Assembly: GCA_017435245.1 (NCBI GenBank)
Contig: JAFSFK010000119.1
Location: 1-27,982 of the forward strand
Length of the DNA: 27,982 nucleotides
From: Oscillospiraceae bacterium
GTDB lineage: Bacteria; Bacillota; Clostridia; Oscillospirales; Oscillospiraceae
Reading direction: 5' to 3'
This document shows positions 19,439 to 26,330 of this stretch, piece by piece (positions within the stretch are counted from its first letter, which is position 1; every line of letters starts with the position of its first letter). A model generated the notes under the pieces. That model did not search any database. It saw only the letters and a list, made by a program, of their open reading frames with translations, and was not told the DNA's origin. Position numbers and translations under genes: made by a program.

Positions 19439-19942
19439 ATGACTATTGCCGTTTATCCCGGCAGCTTTGACCCTATCACAAGCGGGCATTTGAACATCAT
19501 TCAGCGTGCAGCCAAGATATTTGACCATCTTATCGTTTGTGTGATGGTAAATTCATCCAAGGCTCCGATGTTTTCCCAGCAGGAGCGTGTGGATATGATC
19601 CGTAGTGTAGTCGGTGATCTTCCCAATGTGGAAGTTGATTCTTCGGATGCACTTCTGGCTGAATATGCCAAAAGCAAGGGTAGCTGTGTTATCATTAAAG
19701 GATTACGTGCCGGTTCGGATTTTGAAAATGAATTCCAAATGGCGCTGATCAATCATAAAATCAACCCGGCACTGGATACTATGTTTTTGACTGCCGAGCA
19801 TCAATTTATGTATTTGAGCTCCAGCACAGTCAAGGAATTAGGGTGCTATGATGTTGATTTGTCGGATTTCCTGCCGGAACCGATCATTCCCGTATTCAAA
19901 CAGCGTATTGCTGATATCCGTCAAGGAGGAGATAGAAAATGA
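19439..19942 (+). CDS. coaD: Pantetheine-phosphate adenylyltransferase
   Basis: CoaD (PPAT) transfers AMP to 4'-phosphopantetheine, the penultimate step of coenzyme A synthesis. The 167-residue protein has the nucleotidyltransferase start AVYPGSFDPITSGH with the (T/H)xGH motif at 14-17, and the downstream SSSTVKEL block that binds nucleotide. Length is typical. The ATG follows a purine-rich AAAGAGGG at 19427-19434. Its last codons overlap the start of the next gene (ATG at 19939). Confidence 0.96.
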   Translation: MTIAVYPGSFDPITSGHLNIIQRAAKIFDHLIVCVMVNSSKAPMFSQQERVDMIRSVVGDLPNVEVDSSDALLAEYAKSKGSCVIIKGLRAGSDFENEFQMALINHKINPALDTMFLTAEHQFMYLSSSTVKELGCYDVDLSDFLPEPIIPVFKQRIADIRQGGDRK

Positions 19943-20445
19943 ACGAGCAGAATATTGAAGATATTATTTCCGCATTATACGATATGGTGCAGGATGCCAG
20001 AGCGTTGCCCTTGGGTGCCGATAAGTGCATTCTTGAGCGTGAGAAAGTCCTGGATATGCTGGACGAGATCATTGCCCAGATGCCCGAGGAGCTGAAGCAG
20101 GCCCGTACCATCGTTGAGTCCCGCAACGAGCTGATCGGCCAGGCTCGCCGTGAGGCTGAAAACACCATTCGTCAGGCTCAGGAGAAGGCTGAGAAGATGA
20201 TCGCCGAAGAGGAGATCTATCAGGAAGCTAAGCGCCAGTGCCAGGAAATGGTCCTGCAGACCCAGACCCGTATGGCAGAGCTGCGTAAAGCAAGCAATGA
20301 CTATATGGACGACGCACTGCGCCGAACAGAAGAGGCTATTGCTATGTCTTTGGAAGATGTGCGGGATACCCGTAGCAAATTCAGAGCCTTGGTGGAAGCG
20401 CAGGAAAAGCGTGCTGCTGTTTCTGCCGCTCAGGAAGATCTGTAA
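19939..20445 (+). CDS. Coiled-coil protein of unknown function, coaD-linked
   Basis: A 168-residue, highly charged protein. Apart from a short N-terminal region (MNEQNIEDIISALYDMVQDA) it is almost entirely predicted coiled coil, with heptads rich in Glu, Arg, Gln and Ala from about residue 30 to 160. There is no signal peptide or membrane segment. Similar proteins beside coaD in Clostridia are often labelled ATPase or ATP-synthase subunit-like, but I see no nucleotide-binding motif and would not transfer that name. Codon choice is strongly selected (cgt, cgc, ctg, gag), more than in rsmD or coaD, suggesting high expression. Its start overlaps the coaD stop after an AAGGAGG ribosome site, and a terminator follows. 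DivIVA-like or filament-forming proteins are alternatives. Confidence 0.75.
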   Translation: MNEQNIEDIISALYDMVQDARALPLGADKCILEREKVLDMLDEIIAQMPEELKQARTIVESRNELIGQARREAENTIRQAQEKAEKMIAEEEIYQEAKRQCQEMVLQTQTRMAELRKASNDYMDDALRRTEEAIAMSLEDVRDTRSKFRALVEAQEKRAAVSAAQEDL

Positions 20446-20452
20446 ATAGAGA

Positions 20453-20488
20453 AAACAGCTCAAACCATGCGATTTGAGCTGTTTTTTT
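20453..20488 (+). terminator. Terminator of the uvrC-rsmD-coaD unit
   Basis: A perfect 12 bp stem (20453-20464 with 20473-20484, core AAACAGCTCAAA) has an 8-base loop and a run of seven T. It lies seven bases after the coiled-coil gene. Confidence 0.93.
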
Positions 20489-20510
20489 GAATGATATGGA
20501 GGTTGTATTC

Positions 20511-22205
20511 ATGAACTACTTAGACCGTTACCACTTCTGGTGTAATGCCGGTTTGCCGGAAGATGTATGCCGGGAACTTGACTCCATTAAAAATGATGAG
20601 GAGGAGCTGAAAGGGCGCTTTGGCGGTGATCTTCAATTTGGCACTGCCGGTATGCGTGGTATTATGGGCGCCGGCAGCAACCGTCTGAATCGCTATACCG
20701 TTCGCAGAGCAGCTCAGGGTATGGCCGCTTGGCTTTCTTCCACTGATCTGCCCCAGAAAGCTGCCATCGGTTATGACTCCCGTCACAATTCTCAGTTGTT
20801 CGCTGAGGTATGCGCAGTTGCTTTTGCAGAAGCCGGTATCCATACATATTTGTATGACCGCTTGGCACCTACACCTATGCTTTCTTACGCTGTGCGTGAA
20901 CTTGGCTGCGGCTGTGGTATTGTAATCTCTGCCAGTCATAATGCCGGTGCGTATAATGGTGTAAAGTGTTACGGTCCTGACGGCTGCCAGATGACAGACG
21001 AGCCTGCAGCAGTCGTTACCGAGAAAATTGGCACCATTGCTTATTTTATCCCCGAAGAAAAGTCCTTTGATGCATTTATGGCGGATGGCTTGATCTCTTA
21101 CATCGGACAGGATATATGGGAAAAGTACTATCAGACTGTCTTGGCAGAAGCTGTCGATCCTGAGATGATCCGCTCTGCTGGTCTTGACATTGTATATACT
21201 CCTCTGTGCGGCACCGGCAACGAGCCTGTGCGTGAGATTCTGGGCCGCCTTGGGGTTAACATTACGGTCGTATCCTGCCAGGAAAAGCCTGATGGTGACT
21301 TTAAGACCTGTGAGTATCCCAACCCCGAAACGGATGCAGCGTTGAACGAGAGCTATAAGGTCGCCAAGAGTGCTCCCTGTGATGTGATTCTGGGTACAGA
21401 TCCCGATGCCGATCGTGTTGCAATCGCTGTACCTTGTGGTGACGGTTACCAGAAGCTTTCCGGCAATGAACTGGGCTGCTTGCTGTTGGATTATATTCTG
21501 AAGGCACGTGCTGCGCAGAATAGCATTCCCAACGGTGCGATCACAGTACGCAGTATCGTTTCTTCTCCGCTCGCTGATCAAATTGCAAAACACTATGGCG
21601 TTGAAATGAAGGCTGTACTTACCGGCTTTAAGTACATTGGCGGTGAGATTTTAAACCTGGAAGAAAAGGGCGAGCAGGACAAATTTGTCTTTGGTTTCGA
21701 GGAAAGCTGTGGCTACCTGAAGGGAACGTATGCCCGTGATAAGGATGCTGTTGTTGCTTCTATGTTGGTTTGCGAAATGGCCGCCAGCTTAAAGAAGCAG
21801 GGTAAGACTATTCTGGATGCATTGAACGAAATTTATGCTACCTATGGCTACTACTTGGCTTATGTTCAGAGTATTGAGCTGACCGGTGCAGACGCAATGG
21901 AGAAAGCTGCAAAGATGATGGCGGATCTGAGAGACTCTGTTCCTGAGACGATTGGCGGAGCAAAGGTAACCTGTGTCCGTGACTACCGTAGCAGCATTTC
22001 CAAGAATGTTGTCACCGGAGAAGAAAGTGCGATCCAGCTGCCGAAATCCAATGTCCTTGAATTCCTTTTGGGTAACAGTGGCAGTGTAATTGCTCGTCCT
22101 TCCGGTACTGAACCGAAAGTGAAATTCTACTATACGGCCGTTGCACAGGACAAGGATGCTGCCAAAGCACTGCTGGATGCAATGGTTGCGCAAATGTCAA
22201 AGTAA
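20511..22205 (+). CDS. Phosphoglucomutase / phosphomannomutase (alpha-D-phosphohexomutase)
   Basis: Interconverts hexose 1- and 6-phosphates and so links glycolysis to sugar-nucleotide and cell-wall synthesis. The 564-residue protein has all four active-site elements of the family: the phosphoserine loop SASHN with Ser142, the metal loop DPDADR (Asp297, 299, 301), the sugar-binding EESCGY from Glu397, and the phosphate-binding RPSGTEP at 529-535. The N-terminal FGTAGMRG is also typical of the PgcA-type group. The ATG at 20511 lies eight bases after TGGAGG; an ATG upstream at 20487 falls in the preceding terminator. Substrate preference (glucose versus mannose) cannot be fixed from sequence. 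Confidence 0.94.
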   Translation: MNYLDRYHFWCNAGLPEDVCRELDSIKNDEEELKGRFGGDLQFGTAGMRGIMGAGSNRLNRYTVRRAAQGMAAWLSSTDLPQKAAIGYDSRHNSQLFAEVCAVAFAEAGIHTYLYDRLAPTPMLSYAVRELGCGCGIVISASHNAGAYNGVKCYGPDGCQMTDEPAAVVTEKIGTIAYFIPEEKSFDAFMADGLISYIGQDIWEKYYQTVLAEAVDPEMIRSAGLDIVYTPLCGTGNEPVREILGRLGVNITVVSCQEKPDGDFKTCEYPNPETDAALNESYKVAKSAPCDVILGTDPDADRVAIAVPCGDGYQKLSGNELGCLLLDYILKARAAQNSIPNGAITVRSIVSSPLADQIAKHYGVEMKAVLTGFKYIGGEILNLEEKGEQDKFVFGFEESCGYLKGTYARDKDAVVASMLVCEMAASLKKQGKTILDALNEIYATYGYYLAYVQSIELTGADAMEKAAKMMADLRDSVPETIGGAKVTCVRDYRSSISKNVVTGEESAIQLPKSNVLEFLLGNSGSVIARPSGTEPKVKFYYTAVAQDKDAAKALLDAMVAQMSK

Positions 22206-22217
22206 ATGATTCCTAAC

Positions 22218-22254
22218 AACAGAGGGCAGAGTGATCTGCCCTCTGTTCTATTTT
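22218..22254 (+). terminator. Terminator after the phosphohexomutase gene
   Basis: A perfect 13 bp stem (22218-22230 with 22235-22247) with tetraloop GTGA is followed by CTATTTT. It starts 12 bases after the stop codon. Confidence 0.92.
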
Positions 22255-22296
22255 CGGGTATACAGAATAAGATTTAACGAAAGGGGAGAGCAGTAT

Positions 22297-22704
22297 ATGA
22301 TTGCAGTTGGGAAAAAACGGGAAGAAAGAATGTCATTTCCATTGCGTACGATATGGGGAGTAGTAGCTGCCTCTGTCGTGACATTGATAGCATCTTGTGC
22401 GCTGTCATTTTTGGTTTTTACCGATAAGATAAATGAAGAAAGAATAGATCTGGGTGTGTGTGTTGTCCTCATTGCTGCCTCGTTTGTTGGCTGCTTGCTT
22501 TCGACCGGATTCGCAAAAGCCAGGCTGGCATTGCAGGGGGCACTAACGTCAGCTTCATTTCTTTCAGTGCTGTTAGCATTCAACGTTCTGATATTAGGTG
22601 CTGAGCTTTCCGGTTTTCTTGTGCGTGCCTTAATGGTCGCTGTTGGTGGCATTGCAGCGATTTTAGTGTCGGCAGGGAAGGGGAGAAAAAAGCGTCATCG
22701 TTAA
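22297..22704 (+). CDS. TIGR04086-type small integral membrane protein
   Basis: A 135-residue protein with a short basic N-terminus, four predicted membrane segments (near residues 17-42, 53-72, 80-105 and 110-127) and a basic tail (GKGRKKRHR). Four-helix proteins of this size and composition in Clostridia belong to the TIGR04086/YrzE-like family, whose function is unknown. The ATG at 22297 follows AAAGGGGAG (22280-22288); the open frame upstream to 22231 runs through the terminator. It is followed by a gene-free gap, so it is probably transcribed alone. Confidence 0.7.
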   Translation: MIAVGKKREERMSFPLRTIWGVVAASVVTLIASCALSFLVFTDKINEERIDLGVCVVLIAASFVGCLLSTGFAKARLALQGALTSASFLSVLLAFNVLILGAELSGFLVRALMVAVGGIAAILVSAGKGRKKRHR

Positions 22705-22721
22705 GTTGTACAAAAATTTTA

Positions 22722-22746
22722 GCTAGGTAAATCAAATTTACCTAGC
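22722..22746. repeat. Perfect 11 bp inverted repeat (hairpin or operator)
   Basis: GCTAGGTAAAT and its exact complement are separated by three bases. On the plus strand it is not followed by a T run; on the minus strand it is followed by TAAAATTTTT. It could be a weak terminator after the membrane protein gene or a protein-binding dyad. Confidence 0.6.
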
Positions 22747-22934
22747 GACATTTAATATGCAAGAATACTTGCAAAACTATATTTAGTGTCAGCATTTATG
22801 TGACTTGCCCAACATCTTGAGAAAATGTTGATAATGATAAATCCAGCACTCACTTTTGTTTCTTGAGTTTACATAATCGTGTTGACATAAATATTGGCAT
22901 AATTTACAAAAATAGTAAAAATATCCAAATTTGC

Positions 22935-22963
22935 TTGCAATACCGTGGTTTTTGGTGTATAGT
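22935..22963 (+). promoter_or_regulatory. Possible promoter before the spoIIM-like gene
   Basis: TTGCAA (4 of 6 matches) and TATAGT (5 of 6) are spaced by 17 bases, 104 bases before the start codon. Bacillus spoIIM uses sigma E; a sigma-E motif was not clear here, so the assignment is weak. Confidence 0.35.
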
Positions 22964-23067
22964 ATTTAAGCAATCTGTCGAGAGTGCCGTTATGTGCCGA
23001 GAATGTTATGTCTGCTGATATTTGCACCTTATAGCGTTTACGGATACAGTTGGAGGGCTGATTGATT

Positions 23068-23586
23068 ATGTCTGCGGCAAGATTGTCGGAGCACTTGGCT
23101 TCCGTATGCAGGATAAGACGCTTTTTTCTTGCATTTATTTGGTGTCTGTCGTTGATGTCAGGCATATTCTTTTCTTATTTATCCCGAGACATTCTTTCTT
23201 CTTTGATGTGTACTGCTCCAATGTGCCGTACATCGATCGTCAGTCTGGGTGTGATTATTCTCTTTCCTTTGGTTTTAGCCGCTTGCGCTGCTGTTTTTTC
23301 AGTATCGGATTTGGTTTATCTGATACTCTGTATGGACGGTATTTCCTTTGGCTACTGTCTTTCAGGTTCTGTTATTGCATTTGGTTCAGCAGGGTGGCTC
23401 ATACTTTGGTTGCTTTCTTTTTCTAAAATCACGCTGTTAATACCAAGATTATATTTCTTTCTTAAGTGTGCTTTAGAAAAGAAGGTCCAGTTGTCTTACT
23501 TTGTTTACTTAATAATCGCTGTGCTAATCATATGTACTTTTGATTATTTTTGTATATCCCAGTTTCTAATGAAGCTAACGTTATGA
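23068..23586 (+). CDS. spoIIM: Probable stage II sporulation protein M (SpoIIM-like)
   Basis: A 172-residue very hydrophobic protein with a basic start and five predicted membrane segments (near residues 19-38, 58-80, 84-107, 112-136 and 146-165), the topology known for SpoIIM. SpoIIM joins SpoIID and SpoIIP in the septal peptidoglycan degradation machine that drives engulfment. The identification leans on topology and on position directly upstream of xerD, as with spoIIM and ripX (xerD) in Bacillus; sequence motifs are diverged and it is shorter than the Bacillus protein of about 214 residues. The ATG at 23068 lies ten bases after GGAGGG (23052-23057); a TTG at 23062 is an alternative. Its stop overlaps an ATG in frame with xerD. 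An unrelated five-helix membrane protein is the alternative. Confidence 0.55.
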   Translation: MSAARLSEHLASVCRIRRFFLAFIWCLSLMSGIFFSYLSRDILSSLMCTAPMCRTSIVSLGVIILFPLVLAACAAVFSVSDLVYLILCMDGISFGYCLSGSVIAFGSAGWLILWLLSFSKITLLIPRLYFFLKCALEKKVQLSYFVYLIIAVLIICTFDYFCISQFLMKLTL

Positions 23587-23612
23587 CCGTAAAGGGAAGG
23601 GTATATTCATTT

Positions 23613-24497
23613 ATGTTGGATTTGATTCAGGCCTATGAGAATTACCTCACTAAGGTAAAACAGGCATCCGGCAATACCATATCTTCCTATATGCGTGATA
23701 TTCGCCAGTTTTCCGATTGGCTGCGTACTGCGCAGAATATGGAGGTATTTGATGCCACACAACTGAATATTGCCCAGTATATGCAGCACCTTGAAGCTAA
23801 CGGAAAATCCGGCGCAACCGTGTCCAGATCTCTTGCCAGTCTCAAGAATTTTTATGCGTATTTAGTCTCTTCCGGTTTTATGGAGAGGACACCTGTCACA
23901 GATATTCATATTGATAGAGGCGAAAAAAAGCTTCCTCAGATCCTGAATGGTCGTGAGATCGAACTGCTACTTTCACAACCTGTTTGCGTTGATCCAAAGG
24001 GATTCCGTGACAAAGCAATGCTTGAAGTTATGTACGCCACAGGCATTCGTGTTACAGAGCTGATCGATTTGGATGTTGAAGATGTTAATCTTGACCAAGG
24101 TATCATAAAATGCACTGGCGTAAAGAAAACAAGAATTATCCCGTTGTATCCTGCTGCATTAAGAGCGCTTAGTGTTTATATGCGTGAAATCCGAGATTCG
24201 ATGGTCACGGATCCTGACGAAAGAGCTCTCTTTGTAAATGTCAGTGGTGTTAGAATGAGCCGGCAAGGCTTCTGGAAAATTCTCAAGCATTACCAAGCAG
24301 CTGCGCACATCGAAAAAGAAATCACACCACATACATTGCGTCACAGTTTTGCGGTTCATTTACTGGAAAACGGTGCCGATCTTGGGTCGCTGCAGGAGCT
24401 GATGGGCCATAGTGATATTTCGTCAACACAGCTCTACACGCAGATGATCAATCAACGATTGAAATCTGTTTATGAAAAATGCCATCCAAAAGCATAA
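23613..24497 (+). CDS. xerD: Site-specific tyrosine recombinase XerD
   Basis: XerD, with XerC, resolves chromosome dimers at dif and is the enzyme that many filamentous phages borrow for integration. From the ATG at 23613 the product has 294 residues, the usual XerD length. It has an N-terminal SAM-like DNA-binding domain (NTISSYMRDIRQF) and a catalytic domain with Arg146 (ATGIRVTEL), a Lys near 171, His240 and Arg243 (HTLRH), His266 (MGHS) and the nucleophile Tyr275 (STQLYTQ). An ATG at 23583 overlapping the spoIIM-like stop would add ten residues. AAGGGAAGG at 23591-23599 is rather far from 23613, so the start is not certain. The spoIIM neighbourhood marks it as the chromosomal enzyme rather than a phage integrase. 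Confidence 0.92.
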   Translation: MLDLIQAYENYLTKVKQASGNTISSYMRDIRQFSDWLRTAQNMEVFDATQLNIAQYMQHLEANGKSGATVSRSLASLKNFYAYLVSSGFMERTPVTDIHIDRGEKKLPQILNGREIELLLSQPVCVDPKGFRDKAMLEVMYATGIRVTELIDLDVEDVNLDQGIIKCTGVKKTRIIPLYPAALRALSVYMREIRDSMVTDPDERALFVNVSGVRMSRQGFWKILKHYQAAAHIEKEITPHTLRHSFAVHLLENGADLGSLQELMGHSDISSTQLYTQMINQRLKSVYEKCHPKA

Positions 24498-24532
24498 AAT
24501 GTCTGCTGTGCAATCGCACAGCAGACATTTTT
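24496..24532. terminator. Bidirectional terminator between xerD and pfkA
   Basis: A 16 bp perfect stem (24496-24511 with 24516-24531) with loop AATC begins with AAAA and ends in TTTTT. Both strands therefore get a T-tract, fitting its position between two convergent genes. Confidence 0.93.
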
Positions 24533-24538
24533 AGATAA

Positions 24539-25516
24539 TTAACTATGGTAACCTGTCATTGCAGCCAGAAGATCTATCTCCATTTCTTGGATATCCTTCT
24601 TCATTTCCAAGCCCTCATCAATATCCACATCAGTGTATTGACCGTTATGTGTGCATACGATCCGGTTGGTCTTGCCGGCTAAAAGCAATTCGACAGCCAA
24701 ATACCCCATTTTTGTGGCATTTACCCGATCTCGTCCGGTAGGGGAGCCGCCACGTTGAATGTGGCCCAATACTGTCACACGAGGATCCAGATCAATAGAG
24801 TCACGGATTTTTTGCGCAATATCTGTAGCCTGACCTGCACCTTCCGCAACCACAATCATATAATGGGTGAAGCCGTGAAGACGAGCCTGGCGCAGCTTTT
24901 CGATAACATCTTTTTCGAAATCGATCTCTTTCTCAGGCACAAGAACAGCAGTGGCACCTACAGCCAAACCTACATACATTGCCAGAAAGCCTGCATTTCG
25001 GCCCATGACCTCTACAACAGAGCAGCGCTCGTGGGATTGCATCGTATCACGTAGCTTATCAATGCACTCAATTGCTGTATTTGCTGCAGTATCAAAACCG
25101 ATGCAGTAGTTTGTACAGCAAATATCATTATCGATGGTGCCAGGGATACACACAACGTTAATTCCGTATTTTGACAGCGCTCTTGCACCTCTGAAAGTGC
25201 CGTCACCGCCGATTGCGACGATACTATCCAGGCCGAGGAACTTGCATGTAGAAACTGCTCTAAGCTGTCCTTCTTCAGTCATAAACTCCTTGCTGCGGGC
25301 AGTGTAAAGAATAGTGCCACCACGGTTGATCGTTCTGGAGACGCTGCTGGCATCCATTTTTTGCACATCACCGTGGATCAAACCATTCCAACCACGACGA
25401 ATACCATAGACCTCAATTCCATGGTACAGACAGGTGCGAACAACAGCACGAACAGCAGCATTCATGCCTGGGGCGTCGCCACCGCTTGTAAGTACGCCAA
25501 TACGCTTAACACTCAT
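24539..25516 (-). CDS. pfkA: ATP-dependent 6-phosphofructokinase
   Basis: Phosphorylates fructose 6-phosphate to the 1,6-bisphosphate, the committed step of glycolysis. The 325-residue product starts with IGVLTSGGDAPGMN and has GGDGT at 103-107 and PGTIDND at 125-131, with catalytic Asp129. The Gly in GGDGT and the Gly in PGTIDND are those of ATP-dependent enzymes; pyrophosphate-dependent forms carry Asp and Lys. MGRNAGF and HIQRGGSPTGRDR are also present. The ATG at 25516 follows AGGAGG with seven-base spacing; the frame open to 25567 lies upstream of that site. It has a good sigma-A promoter and shares a terminator with xerD. Confidence 0.96.
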   Translation of the reverse strand: MSVKRIGVLTSGGDAPGMNAAVRAVVRTCLYHGIEVYGIRRGWNGLIHGDVQKMDASSVSRTINRGGTILYTARSKEFMTEEGQLRAVSTCKFLGLDSIVAIGGDGTFRGARALSKYGINVVCIPGTIDNDICCTNYCIGFDTAANTAIECIDKLRDTMQSHERCSVVEVMGRNAGFLAMYVGLAVGATAVLVPEKEIDFEKDVIEKLRQARLHGFTHYMIVVAEGAGQATDIAQKIRDSIDLDPRVTVLGHIQRGGSPTGRDRVNATKMGYLAVELLLAGKTNRIVCTHNGQYTDVDIDEGLEMKKDIQEMEIDLLAAMTGYHS

Positions 25517-25554
25517 AAGGATTCCTCCTGTTATAATATCTATTATTTCTTTAC

Positions 25555-25583
25555 ATTTTAACACCAATAAGTCTGATTGTAAA
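25555..25583 (-). promoter_or_regulatory. Predicted sigma-A promoter of pfkA
   Basis: On the minus strand TTTACA (25583-25578) and TAAAAT (25560-25555) are spaced by exactly 17 bases, with TGT directly before the -10 (extended -10). Both hexamers match consensus at 5 of 6. It lies 39 bases before the start codon. Confidence 0.75.
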
Positions 25584-25692
25584 GCTAAAATAGAATTAAT
25601 CTTTTTTGCATACCAAGTGTTGACTTGAAAGAATTAACGCACAAACCATTACAAATCCGATACAAACTAACAATTATAGAAAGGGGAGGGAA

Positions 25693-26298
25693 ATGATGGA
25701 TATAGTATCTATAGTAATTGGACTACTGGTCATTATTTGCCCAATCGTAGGAATTACAATTGCAATTATGATCGCCATCAACCACAAACCAAGCATCAAT
25801 CAACAAGTCCCGGTTAATCCTAGGCATGTAAATAGTATTTCACCGCAAAGCTATGAACAAGCATATGAACGTGAATACTTATTATCGCTAAACGAGAAGA
25901 ACCAATACTGGAAATTGCGCCAATGGGCGGATTCCAGAAAAATGATCGTATTTACAAAAGTACCCCTATTGGACCTAATCAGCCCACGAAGGACCCAAAG
26001 CAACTATAATACACTACTATGGAAGATTCAAGCAAAGCATGTTGACTTCGTAATCTGTGATGAAAATATAAATGTTAAATGCGTTGTTGAGGTCATGGAT
26101 AGCAGCCATAACCAACCTGATAGAATCGAAAGAGATAGATTTGTTAGGGGAGTATTAGAAGCTTGCGGATACAAAGTTGTCCAAACATACAATGTAAATC
26201 CAGATGTGCTTGATAGAATTTGTGGCTTTTATAAAGAAATTCGCCACGACGGAGAGACCGTCGCAGCGGATGAAACCGGCAGGACTTACCGGAGCTGA
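25693..26298 (+). CDS. Membrane-anchored DUF2726 protein
   Basis: A 201-residue protein with one N-terminal membrane segment (about residues 5-29), a linker rich in Asn, Gln and Ser, and a soluble domain from about 58. That domain resembles DUF2726: a KVPLLDLI block, then VDFVIC around Asp118, VVEVMD with Glu133 and Asp136, and an R-D-x-F helix before a GYKVV strand. This layout recalls restriction-endonuclease-like folds, so a nuclease role is possible but unproven. A strong GGGGAGGG at 25683-25690 precedes two adjacent ATG codons (25693, 25696); the second has better spacing. The gene is AT-rich with many ata, aat and caa codons unlike the chromosomal genes. The final 20 codons are GC-richer and run through two hairpins. 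It lies at the junction with phage-like genes and points toward them; whether it is host or element cargo is open. Confidence 0.72.
   Translation: MMDIVSIVIGLLVIICPIVGITIAIMIAINHKPSINQQVPVNPRHVNSISPQSYEQAYEREYLLSLNEKNQYWKLRQWADSRKMIVFTKVPLLDLISPRRTQSNYNTLLWKIQAKHVDFVICDENINVKCVVEVMDSSHNQPDRIERDRFVRGVLEACGYKVVQTYNVNPDVLDRICGFYKEIRHDGETVAADETGRTYRS
26247..26263 (+). repeat. Small perfect hairpin in the 3' end of the DUF2726 gene
   Basis: CGACGG and CCGTCG flank a 5-base AGAGA loop. It lies 13 bases before the larger hairpin at 26277 and inside coding sequence. Confidence 0.5.
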
Positions 26299-26330
26299 GG
26301 GGCTCCGGTAAGATCCCGCCGATTATTTTT
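26277..26330 (+). terminator. Long hairpin overlapping the DUF2726 stop, probable terminator
   Basis: A perfect 11 bp stem (26285-26295 with 26302-26312) extends outward through GGA/TCC and CGGC/GCCG with small interruptions, and is followed by ATTATTTTT. The stop codon of the DUF2726 gene lies in the loop. It also separates this gene from the convergent Zot-like gene. Confidence 0.75.

Larger units (their letters stand above)
22705..23067 (+). other. Gene-free AT-rich gap before the spoIIM-like gene
   Basis: About 360 bases without a convincing gene. It holds a perfect 11 bp palindromic hairpin at 22722-22746 and a weaker CAACAT/ATGTTG inverted pair near 22810-22830. It also holds AGTTTACATAA at 22866-22876, which equals one half of the Bacillus dif site, and a possible promoter at 22935-22963. 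Short frames on both strands here have no ribosome site and look like chance. Confidence 0.6.

Noticed and set aside
20520..21593. 357-codon minus-strand frame inside the phosphohexomutase gene
   Set aside because: It is fully antisense to a gene with all family motifs, and its translation has no recognisable domain or ribosome site.
23022..23426. Alternative 134-codon frame overlapping the spoIIM-like gene
   Set aside because: It has no ribosome site. The other frame has one, has five regular membrane segments, and overlaps a start codon in frame with xerD.
23613..24497. Reading xerD as the integrase of the nearby phage-like element
   Set aside because: Its length, spoIIM linkage and chromosomal composition fit the housekeeping XerD, and pfkA separates it from the element.
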